The translations under genes were made by a program, and so were the position numbers. Below are positions 33,054-42,690 of a stretch of 64,000 nt of DNA, piece by piece. Below the pieces are notes generated by a model that ran no database searches, had not been told where the DNA came from, and was given only the letters and a program-made list of their open reading frames with translations. Position 1 is the stretch's first letter. Every line of letters begins with the position of its first letter. The stretch is from Deltaproteobacteria bacterium. Lineage in GTDB: Bacteria > Desulfobacterota > Desulfobacteria > Desulfobacterales > SpSt-501. The stretch is taken from contig JACRCN010000026.1 of assembly GCA_016219005.1 (NCBI GenBank), positions 1 to 64,000 on the forward strand, given 5' to 3'.

Positions 33054-33774
33054 CCTCCTCTTCCCAATATATGATCCTGTCGCAGTTGGGGCAATGCTTC
33101 AGGCGGTCATTCCGCTGCAGCTCGTTGTACATCTGAGGCGGGATGTTCACGTTGCATCCGCGGCACGTGGCGGCTTGCACCGCGACAATCCCCAGGTCGT
33201 CGGCCTTGGTGGCCTTCACCCGGCGGTACAGCACCAGCACGCCCGCGGCGACGGTTTCCACCACCTGCCGGGCCTCCGCCTCCACCCGTTCCAGGCGCAC
33301 CCGGGCCGCCTCAGCCTCTTTCAGAATGCACTCCTTGTCGCGGCGGATATCACCGGCTCGCGCCTCGAGCCGGGTCTGGTGCGCTTTCACCGTTGCGCTC
33401 CCCTGCTCGATCTGATCCAGGCCGGCGATCATCTCGTCTTCGATCTTGGACCCGATGACGCGCAGATCTTCGATCTCCTTGAGCCCAGCCTGATATTCTT
33501 TGTTGGTCTTGACGGCGCGCAGTTTCTCCTGGCTCTTATCGATGCGAGCCTGGATCGTCTGCAGTTCGGATTCGAGCGCACGGTATCTCTTGTTCAGTTC
33601 CTGCAGCAGGCCTTTGCCGGATTCGACGGCATCGGAGAACTCCTTGAGTTGGACATCCAGCCGGCTCGTGCGCTCCTCCACCTGGTTCAGCACCAGACGG
33701 ATGTTGCGGATCTCAGTCTCAAGGCTCTGCAGCCTGATCAGTTTGTGGATTTGATCGCGAACGTCATCTGCCAT
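33040..33774 (-). CDS. Coiled-coil protein with C4 zinc ribbon (DUF164-type)
   Basis: The ~190 N-terminal residues are a long coiled-coil hairpin rich in Glu, Arg, Leu and Gln. The C-terminus carries CRGC and CPNC, 22 residues apart, forming a C4 zinc ribbon. This is the layout of the widespread DUF164 (CT398-like) proteins, whose role is not firmly established. ATG 33774 is preferred because GAGGG lies upstream; the frame is open to 33837. It is followed at once by rnpB and preceded by the Nif3-like gene, an order common in deltaproteobacteria. Confidence 0.9.
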
Positions 33775-33882
33775 GGCCACACCCTCTTGACGCGGCAATA
33801 TGCCGGCTTGTTGGCGCTCACGCCGCGTGCCGGGCACCCGACGGTAAACGCAACTCGCGGGGCGCGGAGCCCCGGGCTGGTG

Positions 33883-34692
33883 TTAGAGAAACGTGAACGG
33901 ATCCTTTTCCAGCGGGCACGCGTCCACCCGGACGGACAAGCGTTTCCGGGCCAAAGCCCCGCCCAGCCGCTGCACTATGGAATTCTTCATGAATTGTTCG
34001 GAGTGAAAATGACCGACATCGAGCAACCCCCGGTGCGCGGCTTCGGCATCCCGGGCGTCGTGGTAGCGCAGATCACCGCTGATCAGCACCTGGGCGTCGG
34101 ATTGAAGAAAATGCGGCATCACGCCGCTGCCGCTTCCGGTCGACACGGCGACCCGCTGCACCCGCAGCTGCGGGTCGCCCGCGATGCGGACCCTCTCGAC
34201 CCCGAGTCGCCGCTTGACCGAAAGGGCCAGTTCCGAAAGCCGGCGCGGGCGCGACAGGAGCCCGACCCGGCCGATCCCGTGCCGGTTTCCGGCGACGGCC
34301 GGGTTGGCGATGAGCGGCCGCACCCGTTGGAGCTCCAACCGCTGCGCCAGGAGATCGTTCAACCCCTGCGGCACGGCATCCAGATTCGTGTGCAATGAAT
34401 AAACCGCCAAGCGGTGCTGGAGTGCCTGCCCGATCGTCGCGCCGATCGGGCTCTGCAAGTCAATGCGCGTGAGCGGCCGGAAAAACAAGGGGTGGTGCGT
34501 GACGAGCAGGTCGATCCGGCCGGCACACGCTGCGTCGATGACCGCCGGGCTCGGGTCGAGCGCGACCCAGACGGCCTTGACGTCGAGCCCGGGATCTCCG
34601 AGCTGCAGGCCGACATTATCCCAGGGCTCTGCCAGTGCCGGCGGGGCGATTGTGTCTAGAATCCGGACGATGTCTGTTAGAAATGCGCCCAT
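33883..34692 (-). CDS. Nif3-like dinuclear metal-centre protein (YbgI family)
   Basis: The protein starts at ATG 34692 with ILDTIAPPALAEPWDNVGLQ, the family signature. LLVTHHPLFF supplies metal-binding histidines, and LDVGHFHSEQFM near the C-terminus adds further ligands. The family forms a toroidal hexamer with two metals per subunit. YbgI-like proteins are often called GTP cyclohydrolase I type 2, but the activity is not proved here. The open frame continues upstream to 34803, but that part looks non-coding. It lies between the CAU tRNA and the zinc-ribbon gene. Confidence 0.9.
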   Translation of the reverse strand: MGAFLTDIVRILDTIAPPALAEPWDNVGLQLGDPGLDVKAVWVALDPSPAVIDAACAGRIDLLVTHHPLFFRPLTRIDLQSPIGATIGQALQHRLAVYSLHTNLDAVPQGLNDLLAQRLELQRVRPLIANPAVAGNRHGIGRVGLLSRPRRLSELALSVKRRLGVERVRIAGDPQLRVQRVAVSTGSGSGVMPHFLQSDAQVLISGDLRYHDARDAEAAHRGLLDVGHFHSEQFMKNSIVQRLGGALARKRLSVRVDACPLEKDPFTFL

Positions 34693-34832
34693 GCCGCAAG
34701 TCCCCAGCGATCGAAAAAAGGGCCGGAGCGCGCAGGCGGCGCCGGACGCGGAAAAAAAGCGCGGGCTCCAAGACCCACGCCTGTTCCCCGAAGCGGCTCG
34801 CACGATCCGTCATCTGTGATCAGTCGCCGCGA

Positions 34833-34905
34833 TGGGCCCACCTGGGATCGAACCAGGGACCTACCGGTTATGAGCCGGTGGCTCTACCAGCTGAGCTATG
34901 GGCCC
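34833..34905 (-). tRNA. tRNA with CAU anticodon (elongator Met or Ile2)
   Basis: The minus strand folds as a cloverleaf. GGGCCCA pairs with TGGGCCC in the acceptor stem, AGCTCAG-CTGGT-GAGC-like sequence forms the D arm, ACCGG-CTCATAA-CCGGT the anticodon arm with CAT at 34872-34870, and CCTGG-TTCGATC-CCAGG the T arm. The discriminator is A and CCA is not encoded. A CAU tRNA with a G1-C72 pair is not the initiator. Sequence alone does not separate elongator tRNA-Met from tRNA-Ile2, which is read as Ile after lysidine modification. Confidence 0.95.
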
Positions 34906-34921
34906 ATGTTTTTCGTGAGTA

Positions 34922-34950
34922 TCTCTATCGGTCGACAACGCGTTTGTCAA
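34922..34950 (-). promoter_or_regulatory. Sigma-70 promoter of the CAU tRNA
   Basis: On the minus strand TTGACA (34950-34945) is followed after exactly 17 bases by TAGAGA (34927-34922). The tRNA 5' end at 34905 lies about 17 bases downstream, as expected for a short leader. The -35 is perfect and the -10 weak. Confidence 0.65.
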
Positions 34951-35034
34951 GCGCGATGCCGGCGTGACGCATCGTCCTGCCCGCCCCTTCTTTCGCCGGC
35001 TATCTGAATGGAGCGGTTCCGTTCATCGCTCAAT

Positions 35035-36921
35035 TCAGGTTTCGATGAAATGCTTCAGCTTTCGGCTCCGGGTGGGGTGCCGCAGTTTTCGCAGCGCCTT
35101 GGCCTCGATCTGGCGAATGCGCTCGCGGGTGACGGCGAAGTCCTGGCCCACTTCCTCCAGGGTGTGGTCGGCCTTCTCGCCGATCCCGAACCGCATCCGC
35201 AACACCTTTTCCTCCCGCGGCGTCAGCGTCGCCAGGACCTTACGGGTCTGCTCGGCCAGGTTCATGCTGACGGCAGCCTCCGAGGGCAGCATGAACTTCT
35301 TGTCTTCGATGAAGTCCCCCAGATGGCTGTCTTCCTCTTCGCCGATGGGAGTCTCCAGCGAAATCGGCTCGCGGGCGATTTTGAGCACCTTGCGCACCTT
35401 CTCGAGCGGGATCTCCATCTTCTCGGCGATCTCCTCGGGAGAGGGTTCCCGGCCCTGTTCCTGCACCAGATAGCGGGAGGTGCGGATGAGTTTGTTGATC
35501 GTCTCGATCATGTGCACCGGAATGCGGATGGTGCGCGCCTGGTCCGCGATGGCCCGGGTGATCGCCTGTCGGATCCACCAGGTGGCGTATGTGCTGAACT
35601 TGTATCCCCGCCGGTACTCGAATTTGTCCACCGCCTTCATGAGGCCGATGTTGCCCTCCTGGATCAGGTCGAGGAACTGCAGCCCGCGGTTGGTGTATTT
35701 CTTGGCAATGCTGACCACCAGCCGCAGGTTGGCCCGGGTCAGTTCGCTCTTGGCAAGCTTGGCCATCAGGCGGCCTTCTTCCACGCTGGTCATGATGCGC
35801 TTTAGAGTTCGGATGTTAGCGCACAGCTCCGCCTCCCTGGCGACCACCCCCTCTATGGTGCCCTTGATATCGGCATAGGCCACCGCCAGCTCGTCCCGCG
35901 TCATGTCGCACCGGCTGGAAGCCCATTTCGTGAAGGCGGTCTTGGAATTGAGGTGATCTCGCAGGTCCTTGACCGTTGCACGGAGCTTGTCCGCGCTCTT
36001 GGGGATTTTCTTGGCCATCGTCTCGAACCACTGGATCTGCTCGAGAATCGCACCCTCGATGTCATCGATCACGTCGCCTTCCAGGCGCCAGTCCTTCAGC
36101 AGATTGAAAATATCGGAAATGCCCCGCTGCAGGCTCCGCTTGGCATTGCGCTGCTCTTCCGGGTTTTCGTCCAGCGCGAAGGCCTTTTCACGATGTGGGC
36201 GGGCCTGCTCGTGGATGGACTTGATCTGGCGGATGGTCTCCAGAAACTTTCCGGTTTGCGCCACCTCGTCGTTGTAAGTGTCGCCCTCGTCGATGTCACG
36301 GAGAACGTGCTTCGGCCGCAACGTTCCATTTTCGATTTTTTCGCCCAGGCGGACGATTTCCTCCACCCCCGCGGTGCTCTCCAACAGCGCCCGCAGCACT
36401 TCCTGCTCGCCGGCTTCGATCTTCTTCGCGATCTCCACCTCGCCCTCCCGGCTGAGCAGGGTGACCATGCCCATCTCGCGCAGGTACATCTTGACCGGGT
36501 CCGTGACCGCGCCGTAGTCGGTGGCATCGATGTCCTCACTCACCACCTTGCTTTCGGCGAGGGCTTTCACCGTCTTCACAAGCTTCTTGTTCTGCTTTTC
36601 GTCCACCACCTCGATGCCGTTGTCGTCAAACAGCATCAGGGTTTCGTCGATCTGATCCGGGGAGAGCATATCCTCGGGCAGCATCTCGTTGATCTCATCA
36701 TAGGTCAGGTACCCCTGCTTCTTGCCCTTGACCAGGAGTTCCGTGATGGCTTTCTGGTCGACTTTTTTCGCGGGTGGCTTTTTAGCGTCCGCCACCGGGG
36801 TGTGTGCCTCTCGCTGTTTGACGGTCTTGGTCGCGTTGACCGCATCGGCCTTCTTTTTCACGGGATGAGCCTTCTGGGCCTTCTTCGCTGGTTCCTTCTT
36901 CGCTGCAACTAGTTTGGCCAT
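35035..36921 (-). CDS. rpoD: RNA polymerase primary sigma factor (sigma-70)
   Basis: The 628-residue protein has region 1.1 ([20 protein letters not shown]), region 1.2 ([20 protein letters not shown]), a long non-conserved spacer, region 2 ([20 protein letters not shown], then [20 protein letters not shown] for -10 recognition), region 3 and region 4 ([20 protein letters not shown], the -35 helix-turn-helix). It directs housekeeping transcription. The first ~55 residues are an unusual Lys/Ala-rich extension ([18 protein letters not shown]) before region 1.1. It follows dnaG by 144 bases on the same strand, the classical macromolecular synthesis arrangement. Confidence 0.98.
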   Translation of the reverse strand: MAKLVAAKKEPAKKAQKAHPVKKKADAVNATKTVKQREAHTPVADAKKPPAKKVDQKAITELLVKGKKQGYLTYDEINEMLPEDMLSPDQIDETLMLFDDNGIEVVDEKQNKKLVKTVKALAESKVVSEDIDATDYGAVTDPVKMYLREMGMVTLLSREGEVEIAKKIEAGEQEVLRALLESTAGVEEIVRLGEKIENGTLRPKHVLRDIDEGDTYNDEVAQTGKFLETIRQIKSIHEQARPHREKAFALDENPEEQRNAKRSLQRGISDIFNLLKDWRLEGDVIDDIEGAILEQIQWFETMAKKIPKSADKLRATVKDLRDHLNSKTAFTKWASSRCDMTRDELAVAYADIKGTIEGVVAREAELCANIRTLKRIMTSVEEGRLMAKLAKSELTRANLRLVVSIAKKYTNRGLQFLDLIQEGNIGLMKAVDKFEYRRGYKFSTYATWWIRQAITRAIADQARTIRIPVHMIETINKLIRTSRYLVQEQGREPSPEEIAEKMEIPLEKVRKVLKIAREPISLETPIGEEEDSHLGDFIEDKKFMLPSEAAVSMNLAEQTRKVLATLTPREEKVLRMRFGIGEKADHTLEEVGQDFAVTRERIRQIEAKALRKLRHPTRSRKLKHFIET

Positions 36922-37065
36922 AACTGGATGCCTCCCCCAATCCTCCGTATTAAACGGGCCGGGACATGTCAGGAGATTTCCCCCCTGGTTTCATCCCCGC
37001 CCGTCCGATCGTGCCGATATACCGGTGTAGCCATCTGCACGGGCTGCGCGACTGCCCGGCGCCGG

Positions 37066-38922
37066 CTACCCTTCACGCTCACGCCGCGCGGCCATCTTCT
37101 GCTTTTCCCGGCGCACAGCCATTTTCTGCTTTTCGCCCAACAAACGCTTAATCTCAGAATCATTCTGAGCTTTTTCGGCGGCTTCGATGTCTTTCTGGAT
37201 TGCCATGCGACGAGCACCCTTCTTTTGATGCCCTTCAACAAAACGAGTCAGCAGGGTCCGGCAGCCCTTCAGGTTCCAGGACTCGTCCCCCATGGCTAGA
37301 AATGCCAACTGCTCCCGGATCGCGGCATCCTCCACGCGCTCCAAGAGCCCGGCCACACTCTCGGGAGACCCGCGCCAGAGGCTGACAATACTCTCGCCCA
37401 GGGTCTTCATCCGGTCATTCGTGAAATACCCCAGGATGCCGCGGTCCACCACCTCCGGCAGGATCTCCGGGAACTGCAGCATCATGGCGATGATGCGCTG
37501 TTCGAAGCGCTCATCTCCTGTCGCGCGAGTCACCGCACGGCCGGCTGCCCCGGCCGGCACACCGGCTGGTCGCTGCCCGCTACGGCCGGCATGTTCGTTC
37601 AGCCGCTCCAGAATGACCGCCTCGGCCAGTCCGACGCGCTCGGCCAGCTGCTTGGCATAGAGCGCCCGCGCCACGCTGTCGTTGACGGCTGTCAGGGGCG
37701 CCTGAAGATCGCTGACGACGCGGATCTTGCCCTCCGTGCTCAGCCCGTGCCGGGCGACGGCGCTGTCGATCATGAAGCTGATGATGCCCGGGGCGGATTG
37801 CGCCAGCCGCTTGAACGCCTCCGCACCGTAGCGGTTCATGAAAGAGTCCGGGTCGTGCCCTTCCGGCAGCACCAGGATGCGAGTATCCGCCTGGTCCTCC
37901 CGAAACACGTCTCCACGTCTGAAATCCACGTGTTCTTTCCAGAAAATGTCGATGCAGCGCTCCGCAGAACGAATTCCGGCCTCGTCGGAATCGTACACCA
38001 GGACCATCCGGCCGGCATACCGAGTCAGCAGCCGGACATGGTCGGGGGCAAGCGCAGTTCCCAGCGTGGCGACGGCATTCTCGATCCCGCCCTGGTGCAG
38101 CGCGATCAGATCGAGATAGCCCTCCACGATGAACACCGAGCCCGCCGACCGGCACGCCTCCTTGGCACGATTAAGACCGTACAGCACCTTGCGTTTGGTG
38201 TAGACGGGAGTTTCGGGGGAGTTCAAATACTTGGGAGTCGAATCGTCCATCACGCGCCCCCCGAATCCGACCACCCGGCCGCCCTCATCGAAAATGGGAA
38301 AAATAATGCGCTCCCGGAACCGGTCGTAGAACCCGGAGCCGTCCTTGCGACCGACCACCAATCCGGCCTTCTCGAGCAACGCGGGAGTGATTTTCTTCCG
38401 GGCCATGGACCCCAGGAGGTAATCCCAGCCTGGCGGGGCAAACCCTATCTGAAAAACCTCCAACGTCGCGCGGAGGAATCCCCGCCGCTCCAGGTAGGTG
38501 AGCGCCTGTTTGCCCTCCGAATGATGCCACAAGGCCTGCCGGTAGCACTCGAGGGCTTGCCGGTTGGCCTCGAAAAGCCGTTCGCGCTCGCTGACGCGGC
38601 GCTGCTCATCGGGCGACAGCGATCGTTCGGGGATGTCCACCCCGCAACGCCGGGCGAGCGTGCGTACGGCTTCGCCAAATGGCGTCCCGTCGCGCTTCAT
38701 GAGAAAACTGAACACATTCCCGCCGCTGCCGCAGCCGAAACAGTAATAGATCTGTTTATCGGGGCTTACGGTAAACGAAGGGGTTTTTTCCGCATGGAAC
38801 GGACACAGTCCGACGAAATTTTTCCCGGTCTTCTTCAGAAGCACCGTTTCTGAAACCACGTCCACGATATCGAGCGCATTGCGAATTTCAGAAAGCTTGT
38901 CTTCCGAGATGTAGTTTGCCAA
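37066..38922 (-). CDS. dnaG: DNA primase
   Basis: The N-terminal zinc-binding domain has CPFHAEKTPSFTV and YYCFGCGSGGN. The TOPRIM core follows with VFIVEGYLDLIALHQGG and MVLVYDSDEAG. The C-terminal helicase-binding region is present and ends in a basic tail with a repeated EKQKMA pattern. It makes RNA primers for replication. No ATG fits the N-terminus. GGAGG lies nine bases before a TTG at 38922 (then ANYISEDKLSEI), which is chosen. Another TTG at 38931 touches the GGAGG and is less likely. A run of seven T lies between. Confidence 0.96.
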   Translation of the reverse strand: MANYISEDKLSEIRNALDIVDVVSETVLLKKTGKNFVGLCPFHAEKTPSFTVSPDKQIYYCFGCGSGGNVFSFLMKRDGTPFGEAVRTLARRCGVDIPERSLSPDEQRRVSERERLFEANRQALECYRQALWHHSEGKQALTYLERRGFLRATLEVFQIGFAPPGWDYLLGSMARKKITPALLEKAGLVVGRKDGSGFYDRFRERIIFPIFDEGGRVVGFGGRVMDDSTPKYLNSPETPVYTKRKVLYGLNRAKEACRSAGSVFIVEGYLDLIALHQGGIENAVATLGTALAPDHVRLLTRYAGRMVLVYDSDEAGIRSAERCIDIFWKEHVDFRRGDVFREDQADTRILVLPEGHDPDSFMNRYGAEAFKRLAQSAPGIISFMIDSAVARHGLSTEGKIRVVSDLQAPLTAVNDSVARALYAKQLAERVGLAEAVILERLNEHAGRSGQRPAGVPAGAAGRAVTRATGDERFEQRIIAMMLQFPEILPEVVDRGILGYFTNDRMKTLGESIVSLWRGSPESVAGLLERVEDAAIREQLAFLAMGDESWNLKGCRTLLTRFVEGHQKKGARRMAIQKDIEAAEKAQNDSEIKRLLGEKQKMAVRREKQKMAARREREG

Positions 38923-39127
38923 AAAAAGCAACCTCCATCGTCCAAGAACGGGGAAAGTGGATTAATGGGCGGTGGGACTGGTTATGATATGACGGTACGC
39001 CTGATTATCGTTGAGTCGGTTTTCGTATGCCGGAACCATCCCTCAAGCTACCCTAAGCGTAAGTAATAAATATTTATTTTAATCTAACAGAATAGATTAT
39101 CCGGACGCAATTGTCAAGCCCGATAGC

Positions 39128-39886
39128 CTAATTGTTCGAAAAAGCGTCGCCCATCCGGCCGCTTTCCCGCGTCAGTGCCAGTGCCTCGGCGAACTGGATG
39201 GCCCCGCTGTAGAGGGCCTTGCCGGTGATGACGCCGATGACCCCCGCCTTCTCCAGCGGCAGCAGACCTCGGATGTGCTCCAGAGTGCCCACCCCTCCGG
39301 AGGCGATCAGCGGGATGCGGATGGACTCTGCCAGGCGGCGCGTTTCCTCGATGTTCGGTCCAGTCTGCATGCCGTCGCGGTGGATGTCGGTGAAAATGAT
39401 GGCGGCGATGCCGCAGTCCTGCAAACGCCGGGCGAGATCCACGGCTTCGATGTCCGTGGTCCGGGTCCAGCCGTGAGTCGCGACACGGCCGTTGCGGGCA
39501 TCGATGCTGACGGCGATCTGGCCGGGGTGCGCCCGGCACACCTCCCGCACCCATGCCGGGTTCCGGATAACCTCCGTGCCGATGACCACCCGATGCACCC
39601 CCTGCTCCAGGTAAGCCTGCACGGTTTGGCTGTCGCGCACGCCTCCGCCAATCTGTACGGGAATGCGGATCGATCCGAGGATCCGGGCGACGACCTCAGA
39701 GTTGCACGGCTTTCCGCTGACCGCACCGTCCAGATCCACGACGTGCAGCAGTTCGGCACCGGCATCGGCCCAGCGCCGAGCCATTGCCGCCGGGTCATCG
39801 CCATAAACGGTCTCGTCCTGAATGCGTCCCTGGAGCAGGCGCACGCACTTGCCGTTTTTAAGATCGATTGCAGGTATGATCAGCAT
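39128..39886 (-). CDS. hisA: Phosphoribosylformimino-5-aminoimidazole carboxamide ribotide isomerase
   Basis: From ATG 39886 the protein begins MLIIPAIDLKNGKCVRLLQG with the catalytic Asp, continues with VVDLDGAVSG, IQIGGGVRD-type VQIGGGVRDSQT (phosphate binding), VSIDARNGRVATHGW, and IFTDIHRDGMQTGPN with the second catalytic Asp. LIASGGVGT closes the barrel. It performs the fourth step of histidine synthesis. The frame is open to 39955, but the extension precedes the normal family start. It lies 81 bases downstream of hisB; other his genes are not in the window. Confidence 0.96.
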   Translation of the reverse strand: MLIIPAIDLKNGKCVRLLQGRIQDETVYGDDPAAMARRWADAGAELLHVVDLDGAVSGKPCNSEVVARILGSIRIPVQIGGGVRDSQTVQAYLEQGVHRVVIGTEVIRNPAWVREVCRAHPGQIAVSIDARNGRVATHGWTRTTDIEAVDLARRLQDCGIAAIIFTDIHRDGMQTGPNIEETRRLAESIRIPLIASGGVGTLEHIRGLLPLEKAGVIGVITGKALYSGAIQFAEALALTRESGRMGDAFSNN

Positions 39887-39967
39887 GGGTTGAATTCGAG
39901 CCGACCGCATCCGTGTCGTTGGCCGGGTTCGACTGCCGGCAGTGAATGGCGCCACCCTTTTTACCGG

Positions 39968-40555
39968 CTAAAGCGTCCCCTTGGAGGAGCGCACGCCGGT
40001 GATGCGTTCGTCTCGCCCGACGGCCTGGTTGAGCGCCCGTCCGAACGATTTGAACGCGGCTTCCAGGATGTGATGTTCATTTTCCCCGTAAGGCACGGTG
40101 ATGTGCAGGTTCATCCCGGCCCGGTTGGCCAGCGACTTGAAAAACTCCTTGGCCAGGCTGCGGTTGAAGGACCTTTCCACCGCTTCGCCGGCCGGCACCT
40201 GGAACACCAGGTAGGGACGCCGGGACAAGTCGATGACGACGGTGGCCAGCGCTTCATCCATGGGGGTCACGGCATATCCGTAACGCCGGATTCCCTTGCG
40301 GTCACCGAGGGCCTTCTCGACGGCATCGCCCAGCACCAGACCGACATCCTCCACCGTGTGGTGTGAATCCACCTCGATGTCCCCCTGGGCGTGCACGGCA
40401 AGGTCGAAGAACCCGTGCACGCTGAACAGCGACAGCATGTGATCGAAAAAGGGAATTCCGGTGTTCACGTCGGCGCGACCGCTTCCGTCCAGATCGATGC
40501 CGACCGTGACGGTGGTCTCATTCGTCCTGCGTTCCAACTCGGATCTCCGGTTCAT
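39968..40555 (-). CDS. hisB: Imidazoleglycerol-phosphate dehydratase
   Basis: The protein contains the two symmetric metal-binding motifs of the family: FFDHMLSLFSVHGFFDL with DSHHTVEDVGLVLGDA, and the C-terminal copy NEHHILEAAFKSFGRAL. The N-terminus has TNETTVTVGIDLDGSG. It is the short, monofunctional form without a phosphatase domain. It dehydrates imidazole glycerol phosphate in histidine synthesis. ATG 40555 or 40567 could start translation. It precedes hisA on the same strand and follows the tRNA-Ala transcription unit. Confidence 0.96.
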   Translation of the reverse strand: MNRRSELERRTNETTVTVGIDLDGSGRADVNTGIPFFDHMLSLFSVHGFFDLAVHAQGDIEVDSHHTVEDVGLVLGDAVEKALGDRKGIRRYGYAVTPMDEALATVVIDLSRRPYLVFQVPAGEAVERSFNRSLAKEFFKSLANRAGMNLHITVPYGENEHHILEAAFKSFGRALNQAVGRDERITGVRSSKGTL

Positions 40556-40621
40556 CGTGACTCGCATCCCTCTGTTGTGCCTGCCGCCTGGCCGAATTCG
40601 TTAGCGTACGCCCCACCGGTC

Positions 40622-40658
40622 AAAAAAATTGGGGAAGTTCCATGCGGAACCGCCCCAA
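40622..40658 (-). terminator. Rho-independent terminator downstream of tRNA-Ala
   Basis: On the minus strand TTGGGG-CG-GTTCC pairs with GGAAC-TT-CCCCAA across a GCAT loop (40658-40629), and seven T residues follow at 40628-40622. This is a complete intrinsic terminator between the tRNA gene and hisB. Confidence 0.85.
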
Positions 40659-40728
40659 CGCGATTCTGTTCTGGCGTCTTCACGGCATTCACACCAGGAT
40701 GTGCAGGCAGTTGCGGTGTTCCATTTTC

Positions 40729-40751
40729 CATAGCGGTGTGCTATGGAATTT
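40729..40751. other. Perfect hairpin immediately downstream of tRNA-Ala
   Basis: TTCCATAGC and GCTATGGAA form a perfect nine-base stem around a GGTGT loop, flanked by short A and T runs. It may stop or protect the tRNA precursor on its 3' side. No long U-tract follows on the minus strand, so the downstream terminator is the stronger stop. Confidence 0.45.
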
Positions 40752-40784
40752 TCATGCCAGAAACGTCGCTTCAACATGATGAGG

Positions 40785-40860
40785 TGGTGGAGATGAGGGG
40801 GATCGAACCCCTGGCCTCGGCGTTGCGAACGCCGCGCTCTCCCAGCTGAGCTACATCCCC
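40785..40860 (-). tRNA. tRNA-Ala (anticodon CGC)
   Basis: The minus strand gives a full cloverleaf. GGGGATG pairs with CATCTCC, the D arm has AGCTCAGCTGGGAGAGC, the anticodon arm is CGGCG-TTCGCAA-CGCCG with anticodon CGC, and the T arm is AGGGG-TTCGATC-CCCCT. The discriminator A and CCA are encoded. It reads the Ala codon GCG, which fits a GC-rich genome. Confidence 0.96.
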
Positions 40861-40872
40861 ACACAAAATTTC

Positions 40873-40901
40873 TTTTTAACAAAATATTCGCGGCCGGTCA
40901 A
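40873..40901 (-). promoter_or_regulatory. Sigma-70 promoter of tRNA-Ala
   Basis: TTGACC (40901-40896) is followed after 17 bases by TAAAAA (40878-40873) on the minus strand. The tRNA begins 12 bases past the -10. Spacing and sequence are good for a housekeeping promoter. Confidence 0.65.
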
Positions 40902-40943
40902 TCAGAAATTTTAGCCGGCGGCACATAGGAGGACCTGCGCGGC

Positions 40944-42677
40944 ATGGACAAGTTGATTCTGGAAGATGCTTATAAGCAGTTCACCCTGGACCAGGACAAG
41001 GTGCTGCCACCGGAGGACACCGTGGCGCGTTTCCGCGACACGCTCCGGCGCGTGCGCATGGATATTCTGAAAGACACCGTCCGAATCGACAACGGCCGGC
41101 TCGGCATTCCCGTCTACATCAGCCGCTGCGGCCGCGATGCCGCAGGGGTCATCGGCACCCGCAAGCAGATGGGCAAGGGCGCAACCCCCCAGCAAGCCGA
41201 GGCCAGCGCGGTCATGGAGTTGGCCGAGCGTTTCAGCTTTTTCAGCTTCGTCAAGCAGAACGACCGGTTCATTCGCGGCAGACAGGCCGACGTCCGCGAC
41301 CGCGCCATCCCTTTCGAGATGATCGCCCGGTCCGTCCACGACGAATCGGAGGATCTGCCCGCCAGCCGGAAAATTTTTGAATCGCTGCAGCTGAAGTGGA
41401 CCTGGGCGTACAACCTGACCCGGGGTATCGAGTGCCTCGTGCCCTTCGACTGGTTTTACGCCATCAACGAGTTCAACGGCCCATCCGCCGGCAACTGTAA
41501 AGAGGAGGCGATTCTGCAGGGTATTTGCGAAATCGTCGAACGCCATGTCTCGTCCATCATCAGCCACGAACGCCTCCGGGTTCCGTCAATCCGGCCGGGT
41601 TCGGCGGCGGACCCCATGACCCGCGACATGCTCGCGAAATACGCGCGGTGCGGCATCCATCTTTTCATTTCGGATTTCACCCTCGACATGGGGATCCCGT
41701 CGGTCGGTGTGCTGGCCTACGATCCGGCCACTTTCCCGCAGACGAGCGAAATCGTCTGGACCGCTGGCACCACCCCCAGCCCCGAAAAGGCCCTGAGCCG
41801 TGCGCTTACCGAGGTGGCCCAGTTGGCGGGAGATTTCAACACAGCCGCCAACTACGTCGCCAGCGGCCTGCCCAAGTTCCGCCGACTGACTGACGCCGCG
41901 CACGTCACCCATCCGGGTGCGGAAAGGGATCTGGCGGGCCTTCCGGATATTTCCCACGCGAACATCCGGGTCGAAATCGAGAACTGCGTTCAGGCGCTCT
42001 CCCGCCGGGGTCTCGAGGTGCTGCTTGTCGAGACCACGCACCCCGGGCTGGCGATCCCTGCGTTTTACACGATCATCCCCGGCGCGCATTTCCGCGAACG
42101 CTCGCGGGGAACCAGTGTCGGCCTGTTCGCCGTCAAACACATCGCCGAAAATATGCCGCCGCATGAGGCCACCGCGGAGCTCTCCGCGATCGATGCCTGG
42201 CTTCCGGGAAAGTATTACGTGCAGTTTCATCTGGGGCTGTGCCGCTTGAGGGCCGGCGAGCCGGAGACCGGGCTGGCGCATTTCCGGCGGGCGCTGGAGT
42301 TTCACCCCGACCCGGAGGAGGCGCCGACCGTCTACAGCTACATCGGTGTCGCGCTGAAAGAGCTGGGTCGTTACGGCGAGGCCATCGAGTCCCTGCGCCA
42401 GGGCGCGCAACTGGACCCCGAACGCGCGGACATCCTCAACCTGATGGGATTCTGCCACTTCAAACTCGGGGAGCATGAACAGGCGGTCGGGGCATTTCAG
42501 CGGGCCGTGGACCTGGATCCCTCATCGGCCATGGACTACGCCAACCTGGGTGTGAACTACCAAGCGCTGGGGGACACCGAGAAAGCGGTGCACTGTTACC
42601 GAATGGCGCTTTCCCTCGATGCGGGCATCGAGTTCGCCCGCACCCATCTGGCGCAGCTGGAAGGCGGGCAAAGCTGA
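40944..42677 (+). CDS. YcaO-domain protein with C-terminal TPR repeats
   Basis: Residues ~50-400 follow the YcaO pattern. GKGATPQQAEASAVMELAERFSFF and AGNCKEEAILQGICEIVERH carry the acidic residues that bind ATP and Mg2+ in this family, and TSVGLFAVKH lies toward its end. From ~430, four tetratricopeptide units are visible (AIESLRQGAQLDPERADI, AVGAFQRAVDLDPSSAMD and neighbours). YcaO enzymes activate backbone amides with ATP, making azolines or thioamides; the TPR form's substrate is unknown. AGGAGG lies 11 bases upstream of the ATG. No peptide precursor or TfuA partner was found next to it. Confidence 0.88.
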   Translation: MDKLILEDAYKQFTLDQDKVLPPEDTVARFRDTLRRVRMDILKDTVRIDNGRLGIPVYISRCGRDAAGVIGTRKQMGKGATPQQAEASAVMELAERFSFFSFVKQNDRFIRGRQADVRDRAIPFEMIARSVHDESEDLPASRKIFESLQLKWTWAYNLTRGIECLVPFDWFYAINEFNGPSAGNCKEEAILQGICEIVERHVSSIISHERLRVPSIRPGSAADPMTRDMLAKYARCGIHLFISDFTLDMGIPSVGVLAYDPATFPQTSEIVWTAGTTPSPEKALSRALTEVAQLAGDFNTAANYVASGLPKFRRLTDAAHVTHPGAERDLAGLPDISHANIRVEIENCVQALSRRGLEVLLVETTHPGLAIPAFYTIIPGAHFRERSRGTSVGLFAVKHIAENMPPHEATAELSAIDAWLPGKYYVQFHLGLCRLRAGEPETGLAHFRRALEFHPDPEEAPTVYSYIGVALKELGRYGEAIESLRQGAQLDPERADILNLMGFCHFKLGEHEQAVGAFQRAVDLDPSSAMDYANLGVNYQALGDTEKAVHCYRMALSLDAGIEFARTHLAQLEGGQS

Positions 42678-42690
42678 AAGCGCTCTTTAG

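Noticed and set aside
37591-38853. Plus-strand open frame of ~420 codons opposite dnaG
   Set aside because: It is shadow composition only; dnaG motifs are complete on the other strand.
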